Part shown: positions 43,666-51,393 of the stretch, in pieces
Layout: each line of letters begins with the position of its first letter
How positions within the stretch are numbered: the stretch's first letter is position 1
DNA from: an uncultured Muribaculaceae bacterium
GTDB taxonomy: Bacteria > Bacteroidota > Bacteroidia > Bacteroidales > Muribaculaceae
DNA: 64,000 nucleotides
Reading direction: 5' to 3'
Assembly (NCBI GenBank): GCA_910578095.1
Contig: CAJTOZ010000015.1
Span: 4,052 to 68,051, forward strand
Notes under the pieces: model-generated
Told to the model about the DNA's origin: nothing
What the model saw: only the letters and a program-made list of their open reading frames with translations
Database searches by the model: none
Position numbers and translations under genes: made by a program

Positions 43666-44505
43666 TTATTTCCAGCCCATGAACATCTTGACAACTTCCG
43701 GCGCATGGTGGTCGAAGAACAGGCTCCGCTGTGTGTCAAGAGCCGCGATTGCCGCCATATCCTCGTAAGACAGCTCAAAATCGAATATATCCATATTCTG
43801 CTGCATACGCTCTACATGAACTGACTTCGGGATGATAATCACATCGCGCTGAATGAGCCAACGGAGTGCTACCTGTGCGACCGATTTGCCATACTTCTTG
43901 CCGATGTTTTCGAGCACAGGATTCGTGAAGAAATTGTTGCGTCCCTCGGCGAGAGGTGCCCACGCCATCATGTGTGTGCCAAACTCTTTCATGTAGCCCT
44001 GAGCCTCAATCTGCTGGTCGAACACATGCGTCTCCACCTGATTGACCGCGGGAACAATCTCCACGTTGCTTGCAAGGTCGATGAAATGGTCGGGATAGAA
44101 ATTGCTCACGCCGATTGCGCGGACCTTACCCTCCTTATATGCAGCTTCCAGGGCACGGTATGCGCCGTATCGGTCGCAGAACGGCTGGTGCAGGAGCATG
44201 AGGTCGATGTAGTCTGTGCCGAGTTTGCGCAGGCTTTCGTCAATTGAGGCCTTTGCTTTGTCGAAACCATAGTTGGAGATCCATACCTTTGACACAAGGA
44301 AGAGCTCGTCGCGCGCAATACCGCTTTTCTTGACGGCCGCTCCAACGCCTTCCTCGTTGTGATAGGCCTGCGCGGTGTCAATCATACGATAGCCTACATT
44401 CAGAGCATCGGAAACACAACGCTCACACTCGGCCGGAGATACCTGATATACTCCGTAGCCAATCCGGGGCATTACAACCCCATTATTTAATGTTACTGTC
44501 TTCAT
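43666..44505 (-). CDS. Aldo/keto reductase (2,5-diketo-D-gluconate reductase type)
   Basis: This 279-residue cytoplasmic enzyme has the AKR signatures NVGYRMIDTAQAYHNEEGVG, DYIDLMLLHQP and IPKSVHVERMQQNMDIFDF. The catalytic tetrad is visible as Asp and Tyr in DTAQAY, Lys in LVSKVW and His in LLHQP. It reduces aldehydes or ketones with NADPH; the substrate is unknown. It has its own upstream region with a GGTAA-GTT-TTACC inverted repeat exactly 64 nt before the start codon, the same distance as at the aldo/keto reductase gene 57147. Confidence 0.92.
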   Translation of the reverse strand: MKTVTLNNGVVMPRIGYGVYQVSPAECERCVSDALNVGYRMIDTAQAYHNEEGVGAAVKKSGIARDELFLVSKVWISNYGFDKAKASIDESLRKLGTDYIDLMLLHQPFCDRYGAYRALEAAYKEGKVRAIGVSNFYPDHFIDLASNVEIVPAVNQVETHVFDQQIEAQGYMKEFGTHMMAWAPLAEGRNNFFTNPVLENIGKKYGKSVAQVALRWLIQRDVIIIPKSVHVERMQQNMDIFDFELSYEDMAAIAALDTQRSLFFDHHAPEVVKMFMGWK

Positions 44506-44569
44506 ACAATAGCTTTATTTGTTCTGCAAATTAAACAAAACTCTGAAAACTTTGCTCAATACAAATTTC

Positions 44570-44591
44570 GGTAAGTTTTACCAATTTTACC
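44570..44591. promoter_or_regulatory. Inverted repeat GGTAA-N3-TTACC, candidate island operator
   Basis: GGTAAGTTTTACC at 44570-44582 is a perfect 5-3-5 inverted repeat. A further half site (minus GGTAAAA at 44591-44585) repeats the right arm with a 9-bp period. Matching sites lie at 49079, 50033, 50239 and 57070. Confidence 0.6.
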
Positions 44592-44594
44592 TCA

Positions 44595-45749
44595 TCAGAG
44601 TTGTCCTTTCAAAATTTCAAAGATTTCATCACGGGAAAACGTCTTGCAGCAGCCGGGAGTAAGTACGCAGGTATCGGCTGAATCGCGTAACACCTTTTCA
44701 TCAGTGATACCCATCCGGCTCCAGCGTGTAGGCATACCTATTTCCTGGATAAAATCTTCAAGAAGATCGATACCTGTGTTTGCCACACGCAAATCGTCAT
44801 TGTCGTGGACGCCCCATACCTCACGGGCCATCCGCGCCAGTTTCTGTGTGCCTTCGGGCAGATAGTGGCGGTAGAGCGCGGGGTGTATCACTGCAAGCCC
44901 TTGACCGTGGTTGCAGTCGGTGTACGCACCTACGGCATGCTCAATCATGTGGCATTGGAAGTCGGTCATTTTGCCGAGTTTCAGCATCCCGTTTTCAGCC
45001 ATAGCCGAGTCCCACATCAACTCGCCACGGGCAAAGTCATCATCAGGATTTGCTATAATGGCACGGATATTTTTAATCACGTTGCGCATTATCGCCTCGT
45101 TGACTTCATCTGAAACATTGGTGGCGAAGGGCTGTCCCATATAAGTTTCCATACAGTGGCTCAGAGTGTCGAAAGCCCCGCTTATCACCTGCTTCATGGG
45201 GAGAGTGAGCGTAAGGTCGCTGTCGAGAACTGCAAAACGGTGGAAAGCTCCGAAAAGGGCCTGCTTGAGTTTCTTTTCTTCGTGGGTTATCACAGCACCG
45301 TTGTTTTGTTCCGCACCGGTGCCGGATGCCGTAACGACAGCCCCGCAGGGCACAAATTCAGTTGGCAGGCGGTGTTCATTATAGAACAGATCCCAGACAT
45401 CTTCGTCAGTCTTTGCCTGAGCGGAGATGATTTTGCAGCAGTCGATTACCGAACCGCCACCAACGGCAAGAATGAAGTCCACGCCTTCTTTGCGGACAAC
45501 CTCCGCTCCTTCCTGAACTTTGGCATAAGTCGGGTTAGGCATGATGCCGCCGAAATCCACAACTGTCTTTCCGGCCTCTTCAAGCCAGCCACGGATTTTG
45601 TTATACAGACCGGTGCGTTTCAGCGACCCACCGCCATAGGCAAGCATGACAACACTGCCCATATCAGGCATTTCTTTTTTCAGCGCGTCTTCTGCACATC
45701 CTTTCCCGAAATACTGCTTTACGGGATATTGATAGTTAAAACTATTCAT
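44595..45749 (-). CDS. Iron-containing alcohol dehydrogenase (butanol-dehydrogenase type)
   Basis: This 384-residue cytoplasmic protein begins MNSFNYQYPVKQYFGKGCAE. It shows the NAD(P)-binding GGGS-type stretch (ILAVGGGSVIDCCKIISAQA) and metal-binding motifs of group III dehydrogenases (DTLSHCMETYMG; HMIEHAVGAYTDCNHGQGLA). It reduces aldehydes to alcohols with NAD(P)H and Fe(II). Its ATG overlaps the stop of the RibD-type gene (ATGA), so it is the last gene of the leftward operon starting at 49025. Confidence 0.93.
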   Translation of the reverse strand: MNSFNYQYPVKQYFGKGCAEDALKKEMPDMGSVVMLAYGGGSLKRTGLYNKIRGWLEEAGKTVVDFGGIMPNPTYAKVQEGAEVVRKEGVDFILAVGGGSVIDCCKIISAQAKTDEDVWDLFYNEHRLPTEFVPCGAVVTASGTGAEQNNGAVITHEEKKLKQALFGAFHRFAVLDSDLTLTLPMKQVISGAFDTLSHCMETYMGQPFATNVSDEVNEAIMRNVIKNIRAIIANPDDDFARGELMWDSAMAENGMLKLGKMTDFQCHMIEHAVGAYTDCNHGQGLAVIHPALYRHYLPEGTQKLARMAREVWGVHDNDDLRVANTGIDLLEDFIQEIGMPTRWSRMGITDEKVLRDSADTCVLTPGCCKTFSRDEIFEILKGQL

Positions 45750-46453
45750 AGTTTATGGAATTTGTAACGTAACCAGACAATGCCATGAGGCATTTGCTCA
45801 ACTGAGAGAAGCTCCAGAGCCTGCCCGTCGGCAGGTAGTTCATCCGAGTGTCCAAGGTATTCAAAGATTGACGGTGCGGTGGTAAGTCCGTCTATTCCGG
45901 GATAGATCACAAGGCTCAATTCATCGATAAGTCCTTGCGCAAGCATTGCACCGTCGATTATACCACCACCTTGCAGGGATATACTCTCGACATTGAAATA
46001 CCGCCCGACGAGGGCCAAAACCTCACTAAGATTGCAGACATCATCCACAACAAGATACGAAACGCCTTTATCTTCAAGAGCCGCAAGATAGTCTGTTGTG
46101 GCATTCTTACCTAAAACAGTTAGAATATTGTCGCCACGCAGGCGGTCCGAGGTGAAAAATATATCGGCATCGGGGTCAATGGTGATAAACAGCCTCGATG
46201 AAGTACGGTTGCCCACAAATAGCTTTCCGCTTTCGCCCACCGGTTCGCCTTTAGGCATAAATTTGTACGGAAAAGCCTCACGAGCGGTAGCTTTGCCGAA
46301 CATCCATGCGTCGGTACCGAGACTTTTGCCTATGGTGGCATATTCTTTGAAAAGTTCTGACGGGTTTGTACCATCGAAGGGGGCAGTCCAACGTCCGGGC
46401 AACAGACGCCCATCGACTGAACTCATTATGTGGCATATTACTTTTGGTGTCAT
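45746..46453 (-). CDS. RibD C-terminal / dihydrofolate-reductase-like oxidoreductase
   Basis: This 235-residue cytoplasmic protein begins VICHIMSSVDGRLLPGRW, the hallmark of the RibD_C family. The NADPH-binding block is SISLQGGGIIDGAMLAQGLI, followed by DELSLVIYPGIDG. It lacks the deaminase half of RibD, so riboflavin synthesis is not implied; stand-alone members are NADPH reductases of unknown substrate. It lies 4 bp after the aldo/keto reductase gene and overlaps the alcohol dehydrogenase by 4 bp. Confidence 0.88.
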   Translation of the reverse strand: MTPKVICHIMSSVDGRLLPGRWTAPFDGTNPSELFKEYATIGKSLGTDAWMFGKATAREAFPYKFMPKGEPVGESGKLFVGNRTSSRLFITIDPDADIFFTSDRLRGDNILTVLGKNATTDYLAALEDKGVSYLVVDDVCNLSEVLALVGRYFNVESISLQGGGIIDGAMLAQGLIDELSLVIYPGIDGLTTAPSIFEYLGHSDELPADGQALELLSVEQMPHGIVWLRYKFHKL

Positions 46454-46457
46454 AAAA

Positions 46458-47462
46458 TTATGCTTTTATTTTGATAACTTTTGAGCCGCCAAAAACATCG
46501 CTCATCGGTATGCTGTCGAGCTGGCGGTCGATAGCCTCAACTTCATCTGTTGACAGATTTATATCAGCAGCTCCGATGTTTTCTTTCAGTCGGCAAAGGT
46601 GGCGTGTACCGGGGATAGGCACGATATACGGTTTTTTACACAGCATCCACGCAAGGGAAATCTGCGAGGGCGTGGCGTGTTTCTCTTCGGCGAGGCGACG
46701 TATAAGTTCAAACAGCATCTCGTTTTCCTCAAAACTCTCCCGACTGAACTGTGGCATTGCAGCGCGATAATCATTCTTGGGATTGAATTTTGATTCGGCG
46801 GTATAGAAGTCCGACAACAGACCGTTGGCAAGCGGGGAGAACGCTATAAAGCCTACATTCAATTCCTCGAGAGTCGGAAAAATATCCTCGTGCCACCTTG
46901 CCATCATCGAATAGCGGTTCTGTATAGCTGTTACGGGACATACCGCATGGGCGCGACGGAGATATTCTTCATTAGTTTCCGATATACCCCAATGGAGTAT
47001 CTTGCCTTCCTGTATCAGCTGCGACATAGTATCTGCCACAATTTCCGGGTCTACATCCAGGTCGATGCGGTGTTGCAGATATAGGTCGATATGATCGGTC
47101 TGCAATCGGCGGAGAGAGCCATCAACTGCGCTCCTTATACTGCCGGGCGTTGCGTCCGGTATCAGCGGATAAGGGCCGGGCTCGTGGGATTTGTCGAACG
47201 TAAGACCGAATTTTGTTGTGATTACAACCTTATCACGGTAAGGCTTCAATGCTTCTCCAAGCAATTCCTCGTTATCGTGAGGATTTGTATCCGTGCCGTA
47301 AATTTCAGCGGTATCAAACAATGTATAACCCATCTCCACGGCATCGGCGAGGAGAGTTTTCATAGCTTTTTTATCAGCGGGTGCCCCGTAGGCGTGGCTC
47401 ATACCCATACATCCGAGGCCGACAGGCGCTACTGCCAAGTCCCGAAGTTTTCGTTCTGCCAT
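46458..47462 (-). CDS. Aldo/keto reductase (paralog of 57147-58139)
   Basis: This 334-residue enzyme has LGCMGMSHAYGAPADKKAM, LFDTAEIYG with catalytic Asp/Tyr, TKFG with Lys, and DLYLQHRIDLDVDPEI with His. The C-terminal IVPIPGTRHLCRLKENIGAA is the NADPH-binding block. It is closely similar to the enzyme at 57147-58139, including the unusual GxGCMxMSHxYGxPADKK start, so the island carries a duplicated pair in opposite orientation. The substrate is unknown. It lies 3 bp downstream of the flavodoxin-esterase fusion gene. Confidence 0.92.
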   Translation of the reverse strand: MAERKLRDLAVAPVGLGCMGMSHAYGAPADKKAMKTLLADAVEMGYTLFDTAEIYGTDTNPHDNEELLGEALKPYRDKVVITTKFGLTFDKSHEPGPYPLIPDATPGSIRSAVDGSLRRLQTDHIDLYLQHRIDLDVDPEIVADTMSQLIQEGKILHWGISETNEEYLRRAHAVCPVTAIQNRYSMMARWHEDIFPTLEELNVGFIAFSPLANGLLSDFYTAESKFNPKNDYRAAMPQFSRESFEENEMLFELIRRLAEEKHATPSQISLAWMLCKKPYIVPIPGTRHLCRLKENIGAADINLSTDEVEAIDRQLDSIPMSDVFGGSKVIKIKA

Positions 47463-47465
47463 TAT

Positions 47466-49025
47466 TTATTTGATTATCTTAGTAGTCTTGTTGCCTGATC
47501 TCACTATATATACACCCTTACCGACTGTATCAGGAGATACCATGCGACCATTTAAGTCATAGTATGTTTCAGGTGTGTTTGTAGCCATATCTGCATTTAT
47601 AGTATTTATCGCCGCAGAGTTGCCCTGCATAATCGGAGTGAGGAAAGCATCGAAGTCATTTCCCCAGATTGAGGCATTGCCTCCGCTACCATATCCATGC
47701 GGATAACCTTGAAGCACTTTGGTTTCCACTCTTACACCGGCCTCTTTCACTGCATTTGAGTTTTGGGTAAACTGGCCGGCAAATCCGTCGCGTGTACCCC
47801 AGCAATAGAAAGCAGGAGGAAGGTTCGCGGCACGGAGTGTCTCAACATTGTTCATCGACACACTCAATCTTCCATAGAAAGAATATATCATGCCCACGGC
47901 ACAGGCTGAGACAGGCACGTTGTCAAGTTCATCAGGCCGGTAGGAACTGTCAAGGGCTGTACCGTTGGTAAGGTCACGCCAGTTCAGCAGAACCTCTCCG
48001 TTCAATATACCTCCGGCTGAAAAACCGACAAGCGCGATGTTTTCAGGATTGATACGATAGTCTTCAGCGTGGGCTTTTACATATCGTATCGCCCTTTGCA
48101 GGTCTGTTGCGCTGGCCTGCATGGAATAAGGATTGATGCGGTAGTTCACAATAAAGCACTGGTATCCCATCGGTACAAGCATATCGGCTATATCGTAGCC
48201 CTCGTTCTGCATACTGCGGAAAGCAAATGCACCTCCGGGGCAAATCATCACGGCACCTTTGGGCTGAACATTATCAGGCACTGTATATACCAGCATATTG
48301 GGCATAAAGTCAGGGCCATCGGAATTATTCACGTTCTCACGAAACCCGGGAATATTGCCACGTTGCCAAAGTTCCACTGTACCTTCCATCGGTGCTGTCG
48401 CACCTCCGGGGTTAAGACTGCCATACTGTTCGTTGATAAGGTCAATCCATGTCTGTATGCGGCTTTCGTTGATAGAGCCGCCTGTAAGTCCAAGACCTTC
48501 AAGATGCTCGGCATCAGGTGTCATATCCACAATTGCCTGAAGGGTTTCTTCACGGTAGGTTGATGCGTATGTTGTAAAGGGAACAACGGTTTTACCCTCA
48601 AAATCGTAGCTTTCCGCAAAAGTATGGAGAATCATGGGAGCGGTGTGCCACCACACGGGGCCACCGAGAAAAACGATGTCGTATTCTTCCCAATTCGCCA
48701 CCTTGCTTTTAATGGCGGGCCGGGCGTTGGTGTCGCGTTCCTCCAATGCCACTTCAGTGCATGGAGTATATGATGTGGGATAGGGCTTGACGGGCTCGAT
48801 TTCAAACAGGTCGCCACCGGCGATTGACTGAATTTGTTCCGCCATGCGTTGGGTTGTTCCTCCCCATGAGAAATAGGCTATCAAGACTTTTTTGCCTGAA
48901 AAATAATCGGAGCCCACCCCGTCGCCCGGCTGTACCGGCTGGGGCTGTTCGGGCATCTCCGGTTCATTTGCGCTGCATGACATAAAAGCCAACAGCATCA
49001 GAAGTAAAAAAATATAATGTTTCAT
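47466..49025 (-). CDS. Exported flavodoxin-alpha/beta-hydrolase fusion with C-terminal sorting tail
   Basis: This 519-residue lipoprotein-type precursor has a Cys at about 17 (LLAFMSCSAN). Residues about 45-205 are a flavodoxin (VLIAYFSWGGTTQRMAEQIQ; VFLGGPVWWHTAPMILHTFA). Residues about 215-470 are an esterase/lipase-like hydrolase (MICPGGAFAFRSMQNEGYDI oxyanion region; nucleophile in ALVGFSAGGILNG; HGYGSGG near the catalytic His). The end (YYDLNGRMVSPDTVGKGVYI, then VRSGNKTTKIIK) is a T9SS-like sorting tail. Combined FMN redox and hydrolase activity in one exported protein is unusual. It is the first gene of the leftward operon. A lipobox and a T9SS tail together are atypical, so one may be vestigial. 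Confidence 0.85.
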   Translation of the reverse strand: MKHYIFLLLMLLAFMSCSANEPEMPEQPQPVQPGDGVGSDYFSGKKVLIAYFSWGGTTQRMAEQIQSIAGGDLFEIEPVKPYPTSYTPCTEVALEERDTNARPAIKSKVANWEEYDIVFLGGPVWWHTAPMILHTFAESYDFEGKTVVPFTTYASTYREETLQAIVDMTPDAEHLEGLGLTGGSINESRIQTWIDLINEQYGSLNPGGATAPMEGTVELWQRGNIPGFRENVNNSDGPDFMPNMLVYTVPDNVQPKGAVMICPGGAFAFRSMQNEGYDIADMLVPMGYQCFIVNYRINPYSMQASATDLQRAIRYVKAHAEDYRINPENIALVGFSAGGILNGEVLLNWRDLTNGTALDSSYRPDELDNVPVSACAVGMIYSFYGRLSVSMNNVETLRAANLPPAFYCWGTRDGFAGQFTQNSNAVKEAGVRVETKVLQGYPHGYGSGGNASIWGNDFDAFLTPIMQGNSAAINTINADMATNTPETYYDLNGRMVSPDTVGKGVYIVRSGNKTTKIIK

Positions 49026-49055
49026 ACCTGTTGTGGTTTTGGAATTTTACAGATA

Positions 49056-49090
49056 CAAAATTACTGACCGACTGCGAAGGTACTGTTACT
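49056..49090 (-). promoter_or_regulatory. Promoter and operator-like repeat of the leftward island operon
   Basis: The minus strand carries a TAATTTTG -7 box (plus CAAAATTA at 49056-49063), 30 nt before the ATG at 49025. Just upstream lies GGTACTGTTACT (49079-49090), an imperfect relative of the GGTAA-N2-TTACC repeat seen at other island promoters. Confidence 0.5.
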
Positions 49091-49222
49091 CTTTTTTCGG
49101 GTCGTTATTCCAAATTTTCCGAAAATAGTTTGGCTCGAATGGTACCAAGGGTATATGTAGATGCCCGCTGGAGAATTTAATTATGTCAAGGTACTCTTTG
49201 CTGCTTTTGGGTTTGGCCCGCG

Positions 49223-49362
49223 GCGGCAGCTGCCGCTTAAGCCACAATTTTGCGGCTTAGTTGATTGCGCGCGTTGCGCGCGGTTAATTCCGGGCCGCGC
49301 CCGGAGAGAATTGCGGCCGGAGGCCTCAGAGAATCGCGCGCGGAGCGCGCAGTTGGCGCGCC
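49223..49362. repeat. Cluster of short GC-rich palindromes
   Basis: In 140 bp there are GCGGCAGCTGCCGC (49223-49236), TAAGCC/GGCTTA (49238-49259), GCGCGC-GTT-GCGCGC (49267-49281), CCGGGC-CGC-GCCCGG (49290-49304), GGCC-GGA-GGCC (49315-49325), GCGCGC-GGA-GCGCGC (49336-49350) and GGCGCGCC (49355-49362). This is far GC-richer than the surrounding island and overlaps the 3' end of the orphan ORF. Confidence 0.7.
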
Positions 49363-50007
49363 TTTGCGTCGTGGCTTACTTAGCCATTTCAGCTTTTGCT
49401 GCTCTCTTTGGCTGATGACTTGGGAGGCGGCGAGGGGGAGAACAGCTGCGCCATCGCCGCTGCCGGCGGCGGTGTGGCGCCGGCGCATGTTGTAGTAATA
49501 ACTTGCGAAAAAACTCAGGCAGTTGCTGCGGTAGCGGCCTACAAGGATCACGGCGGAGCCGCGAATGTGGGGGACGGTGTTGAGGAGGTTTATTATTGTG
49601 TCGCGGGCACGCGGGTCGCCGAGGAGGTGGGCGCCGTAGTTGTGGAGGTTGAAGGCTATGGCTTGTGTGGGCTGCACACCTCGGCGTGTGCCGAAGCGAG
49701 TGCGGCCGCTGAGGGCATGGACGGTGCGGTCTCTGGCATCGAAAGTAGCGTTTCTGCGGTGTGTGGCGAGCGTGCGTGTGCGGTCTGCTATTATCACTTC
49801 GCCCCATGGGGTGTACGTGTCGCGGAGGAAACGGAGGTAGGCTGTGAGGATTGGTTCGAGTTGGGCGACGGGCGCACCTGTGGTGTCGATGCATGCGCGC
49901 AAATGGCCGCCATGACGCCATCGGTGGCGCTCAAGGTGGCTGATAACGGCTTCCTGAAAGCGGGTGGGCTTACGACCGTACCATTTTATGAATAGGTGCG
50001 CGTACAT
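49237..50007 (-). CDS. Orphan basic protein of unknown function
   Basis: This is a 256-residue ORF from ATG 50007 (MYAHLFIKWYGRKPTRFQEA). An ATG 13 codons upstream would start inside a palindrome. It is very Arg-rich, with no signal peptide or membrane helix and no family I recognise. The central part (TYTPWGEVIIADRTRTLATH; AFNLHNYGAHLLGDPRARDT; VGRYRSNCLSFFASYYYNMR) reads like a folded globular protein. The last 50 or so residues are encoded by the GC-rich palindrome cluster and look like low-complexity read-through, so the functional end may be near the KLKWLSKPRRK segment. The segment lies between two copies of a 17-mer (49380, 50163). A nucleic-acid-binding or element-encoded protein is possible but unproven. 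Confidence 0.5.
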   Translation of the reverse strand: MYAHLFIKWYGRKPTRFQEAVISHLERHRWRHGGHLRACIDTTGAPVAQLEPILTAYLRFLRDTYTPWGEVIIADRTRTLATHRRNATFDARDRTVHALSGRTRFGTRRGVQPTQAIAFNLHNYGAHLLGDPRARDTIINLLNTVPHIRGSAVILVGRYRSNCLSFFASYYYNMRRRHTAAGSGDGAAVLPLAASQVISQREQQKLKWLSKPRRKGAPTARSARDSLRPPAAILSGRGPELTARNARNQLSRKIVA

Positions 50008-50011
50008 GGTA

Positions 50012-50064
50012 CAAATATAGGTTTCATGTGTGGGTAATGTTACCACAAATGAAACCTATAGTTG
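50012..50064. repeat. 53-bp near-palindrome with GGTAA-TG-TTACC at its centre
   Basis: The arms CAAATATAGGTTTCAT (50012-50027) and ATGAAACCTATAGTTG (50049-50064) pair with one mismatch. The centre holds GTGGGTAA-TG-TTACCAC (50030-50046). The left arm contains, on the minus strand, a TATATTTG -7-like box just before the orphan ORF's ATG at 50007. It could be an operator, or the end of a mobile or dispersed element. Confidence 0.65.
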
Positions 50065-50337
50065 CATTAACAAGGAAAAATTAATAATGCCGATACCCGA
50101 AGGGCGGTTAAATTATTTCAGGGTCCGCGGTGCTGTTGTTGCGCTGTGATCGGCTACGCTGATTAGCCATTTTAGCTTTAATATGATGGATTTTTGGGAC
50201 GCATGCGGCTGATTGCGGTTCATATTTTCTGAAATATTGGTAAATGTTACGGTGGTTTGTGCAAGGCTGATTCAGGATACGGTTGGTAACTTTGCAGTGC
50301 TACCAAAATAATTCAACGGCACAAAAAACAAGATTAC
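50065..50337 (+). promoter_or_regulatory. Non-coding region with operator-like site and promoter of the hydrolase operon
   Basis: No gene is seen here. The stretch contains the second 17-mer copy (TTAGCCATTTTAGCTTT, 50163-50179). It also has GGTAAATGTTACG (50239-50251), one mismatch from GGTAA-N3-TTACC. A TAACTTTG -7 box (50287-50294) lies 43 bp before the ATG at 50338 and is framed by TTGGTA (50283-50288) and TACCAA (50301-50306). Confidence 0.5.
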
Positions 50338-51381
50338 ATGAAACTTAAAACGATTTTAATCATGGCAGCATCAGCTATCAGTTTTGGCACGGTTCTCCAT
50401 GCACAGGATAATCCGTGGGGCCTTGTCTATGAGGAGGCAATCACCGAAAACACTCCCGGCAAAGTGAATATCCATCCGGTAAAATACGATCTCGACGGCA
50501 TTGAGGTAGCCGCAAACGTCTATACTCCGGCCGGTTATAACCCCGATGAAAAGGAATATCCGGCTATCATCGTGGCACACCCCAATGGAGGAACAAAGGA
50601 GCAGGTGGCAGGGCTGTTCGCACAACGGATGGCAGAAAGAGGCTATATAACCATTGCCGCCGATGCCTCATATCAGGGTGCAAGCGGTGGTGAACCCCGC
50701 CACACCGACAAGCCATATTTCCGTATCAATGACATTCACGGTATGGCGGACTATATTTCCAAATACCCCGGCGTTGACCCTCAGCGTATAGGCGCATTCG
50801 GCATTTGCGGAGGTGGCGGTTATACTCTCGGTGCGGCAAAAAGCGACAAGCGTTTCAAGGCTGTGGCAACCCTCAGTATGTTCAATTCCGGCCGTGTACG
50901 CCGCAATGGCTTCATGGACTCGGCTATGCCCACAATTCAGCAGCGGCTCAAACAAGCATCTGATGCCCGAGAAAAAAGAATTGAAACAGGAGAGATTATA
51001 TTTACAGGCGACATGAACCTGACGGATGAGGAGATTGAGAAACTGCCGTTCGACCTCTACCGTGAAGGTGCAATATACTACAACCGCACCCATGCTCACC
51101 CCAATTCAACATTCCGCTACACAATGGAAAGTCTGATGGACCTGATGACTTGGGATGCGACAGACCAGATCAACCTTATCAACGCCCCTCTGCTTATGAT
51201 GGCCGGAAACAAGGCCGACACTTTCTACATGACCTCAGATGCCTTTGAGAAAGCTACCGGCACAACAGACAAGGAACTTTTCCTTATTCCGGGTGCGACC
51301 CACATCCAGACATATTATGTGCCTGAATACGTAGATCAGGAAGTCGGCAAACTCACAGAGTTTTTCGGTAGAAATCTATAA
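50338..51381 (+). CDS. Exported alpha/beta hydrolase with Cys nucleophile (dienelactone-hydrolase-like)
   Basis: This 347-residue protein has a signal peptide ending TVLHAQ. The alpha/beta-hydrolase core is seen in YPAIIVAHPNGGTKEQVAGL and RIGAFGICGGGGYTLGAAKS. The nucleophile elbow is G-I-C-G-G, a Cys instead of Ser, as in dienelactone hydrolases. The other triad members are likely Asp in AGNKADTFYM and His in IPGATHIQTYY. It hydrolyses an ester or lactone in the periplasm; the substrate is unknown. It is the first gene of the rightward operon, 12 bp before the cupin fusion. Confidence 0.88.
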   Translation: MKLKTILIMAASAISFGTVLHAQDNPWGLVYEEAITENTPGKVNIHPVKYDLDGIEVAANVYTPAGYNPDEKEYPAIIVAHPNGGTKEQVAGLFAQRMAERGYITIAADASYQGASGGEPRHTDKPYFRINDIHGMADYISKYPGVDPQRIGAFGICGGGGYTLGAAKSDKRFKAVATLSMFNSGRVRRNGFMDSAMPTIQQRLKQASDAREKRIETGEIIFTGDMNLTDEEIEKLPFDLYREGAIYYNRTHAHPNSTFRYTMESLMDLMTWDATDQINLINAPLLMMAGNKADTFYMTSDAFEKATGTTDKELFLIPGATHIQTYYVPEYVDQEVGKLTEFFGRNL

Positions 51382-51393
51382 ATAAATTTTGTT

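Noticed and set aside
49396..49995. Plus-strand frame of 199 codons opposite the orphan ORF
   Set aside because: It is Ala/Val/Gly/Cys-rich with no folded-looking segments; the minus frame is more protein-like, though still uncertain.
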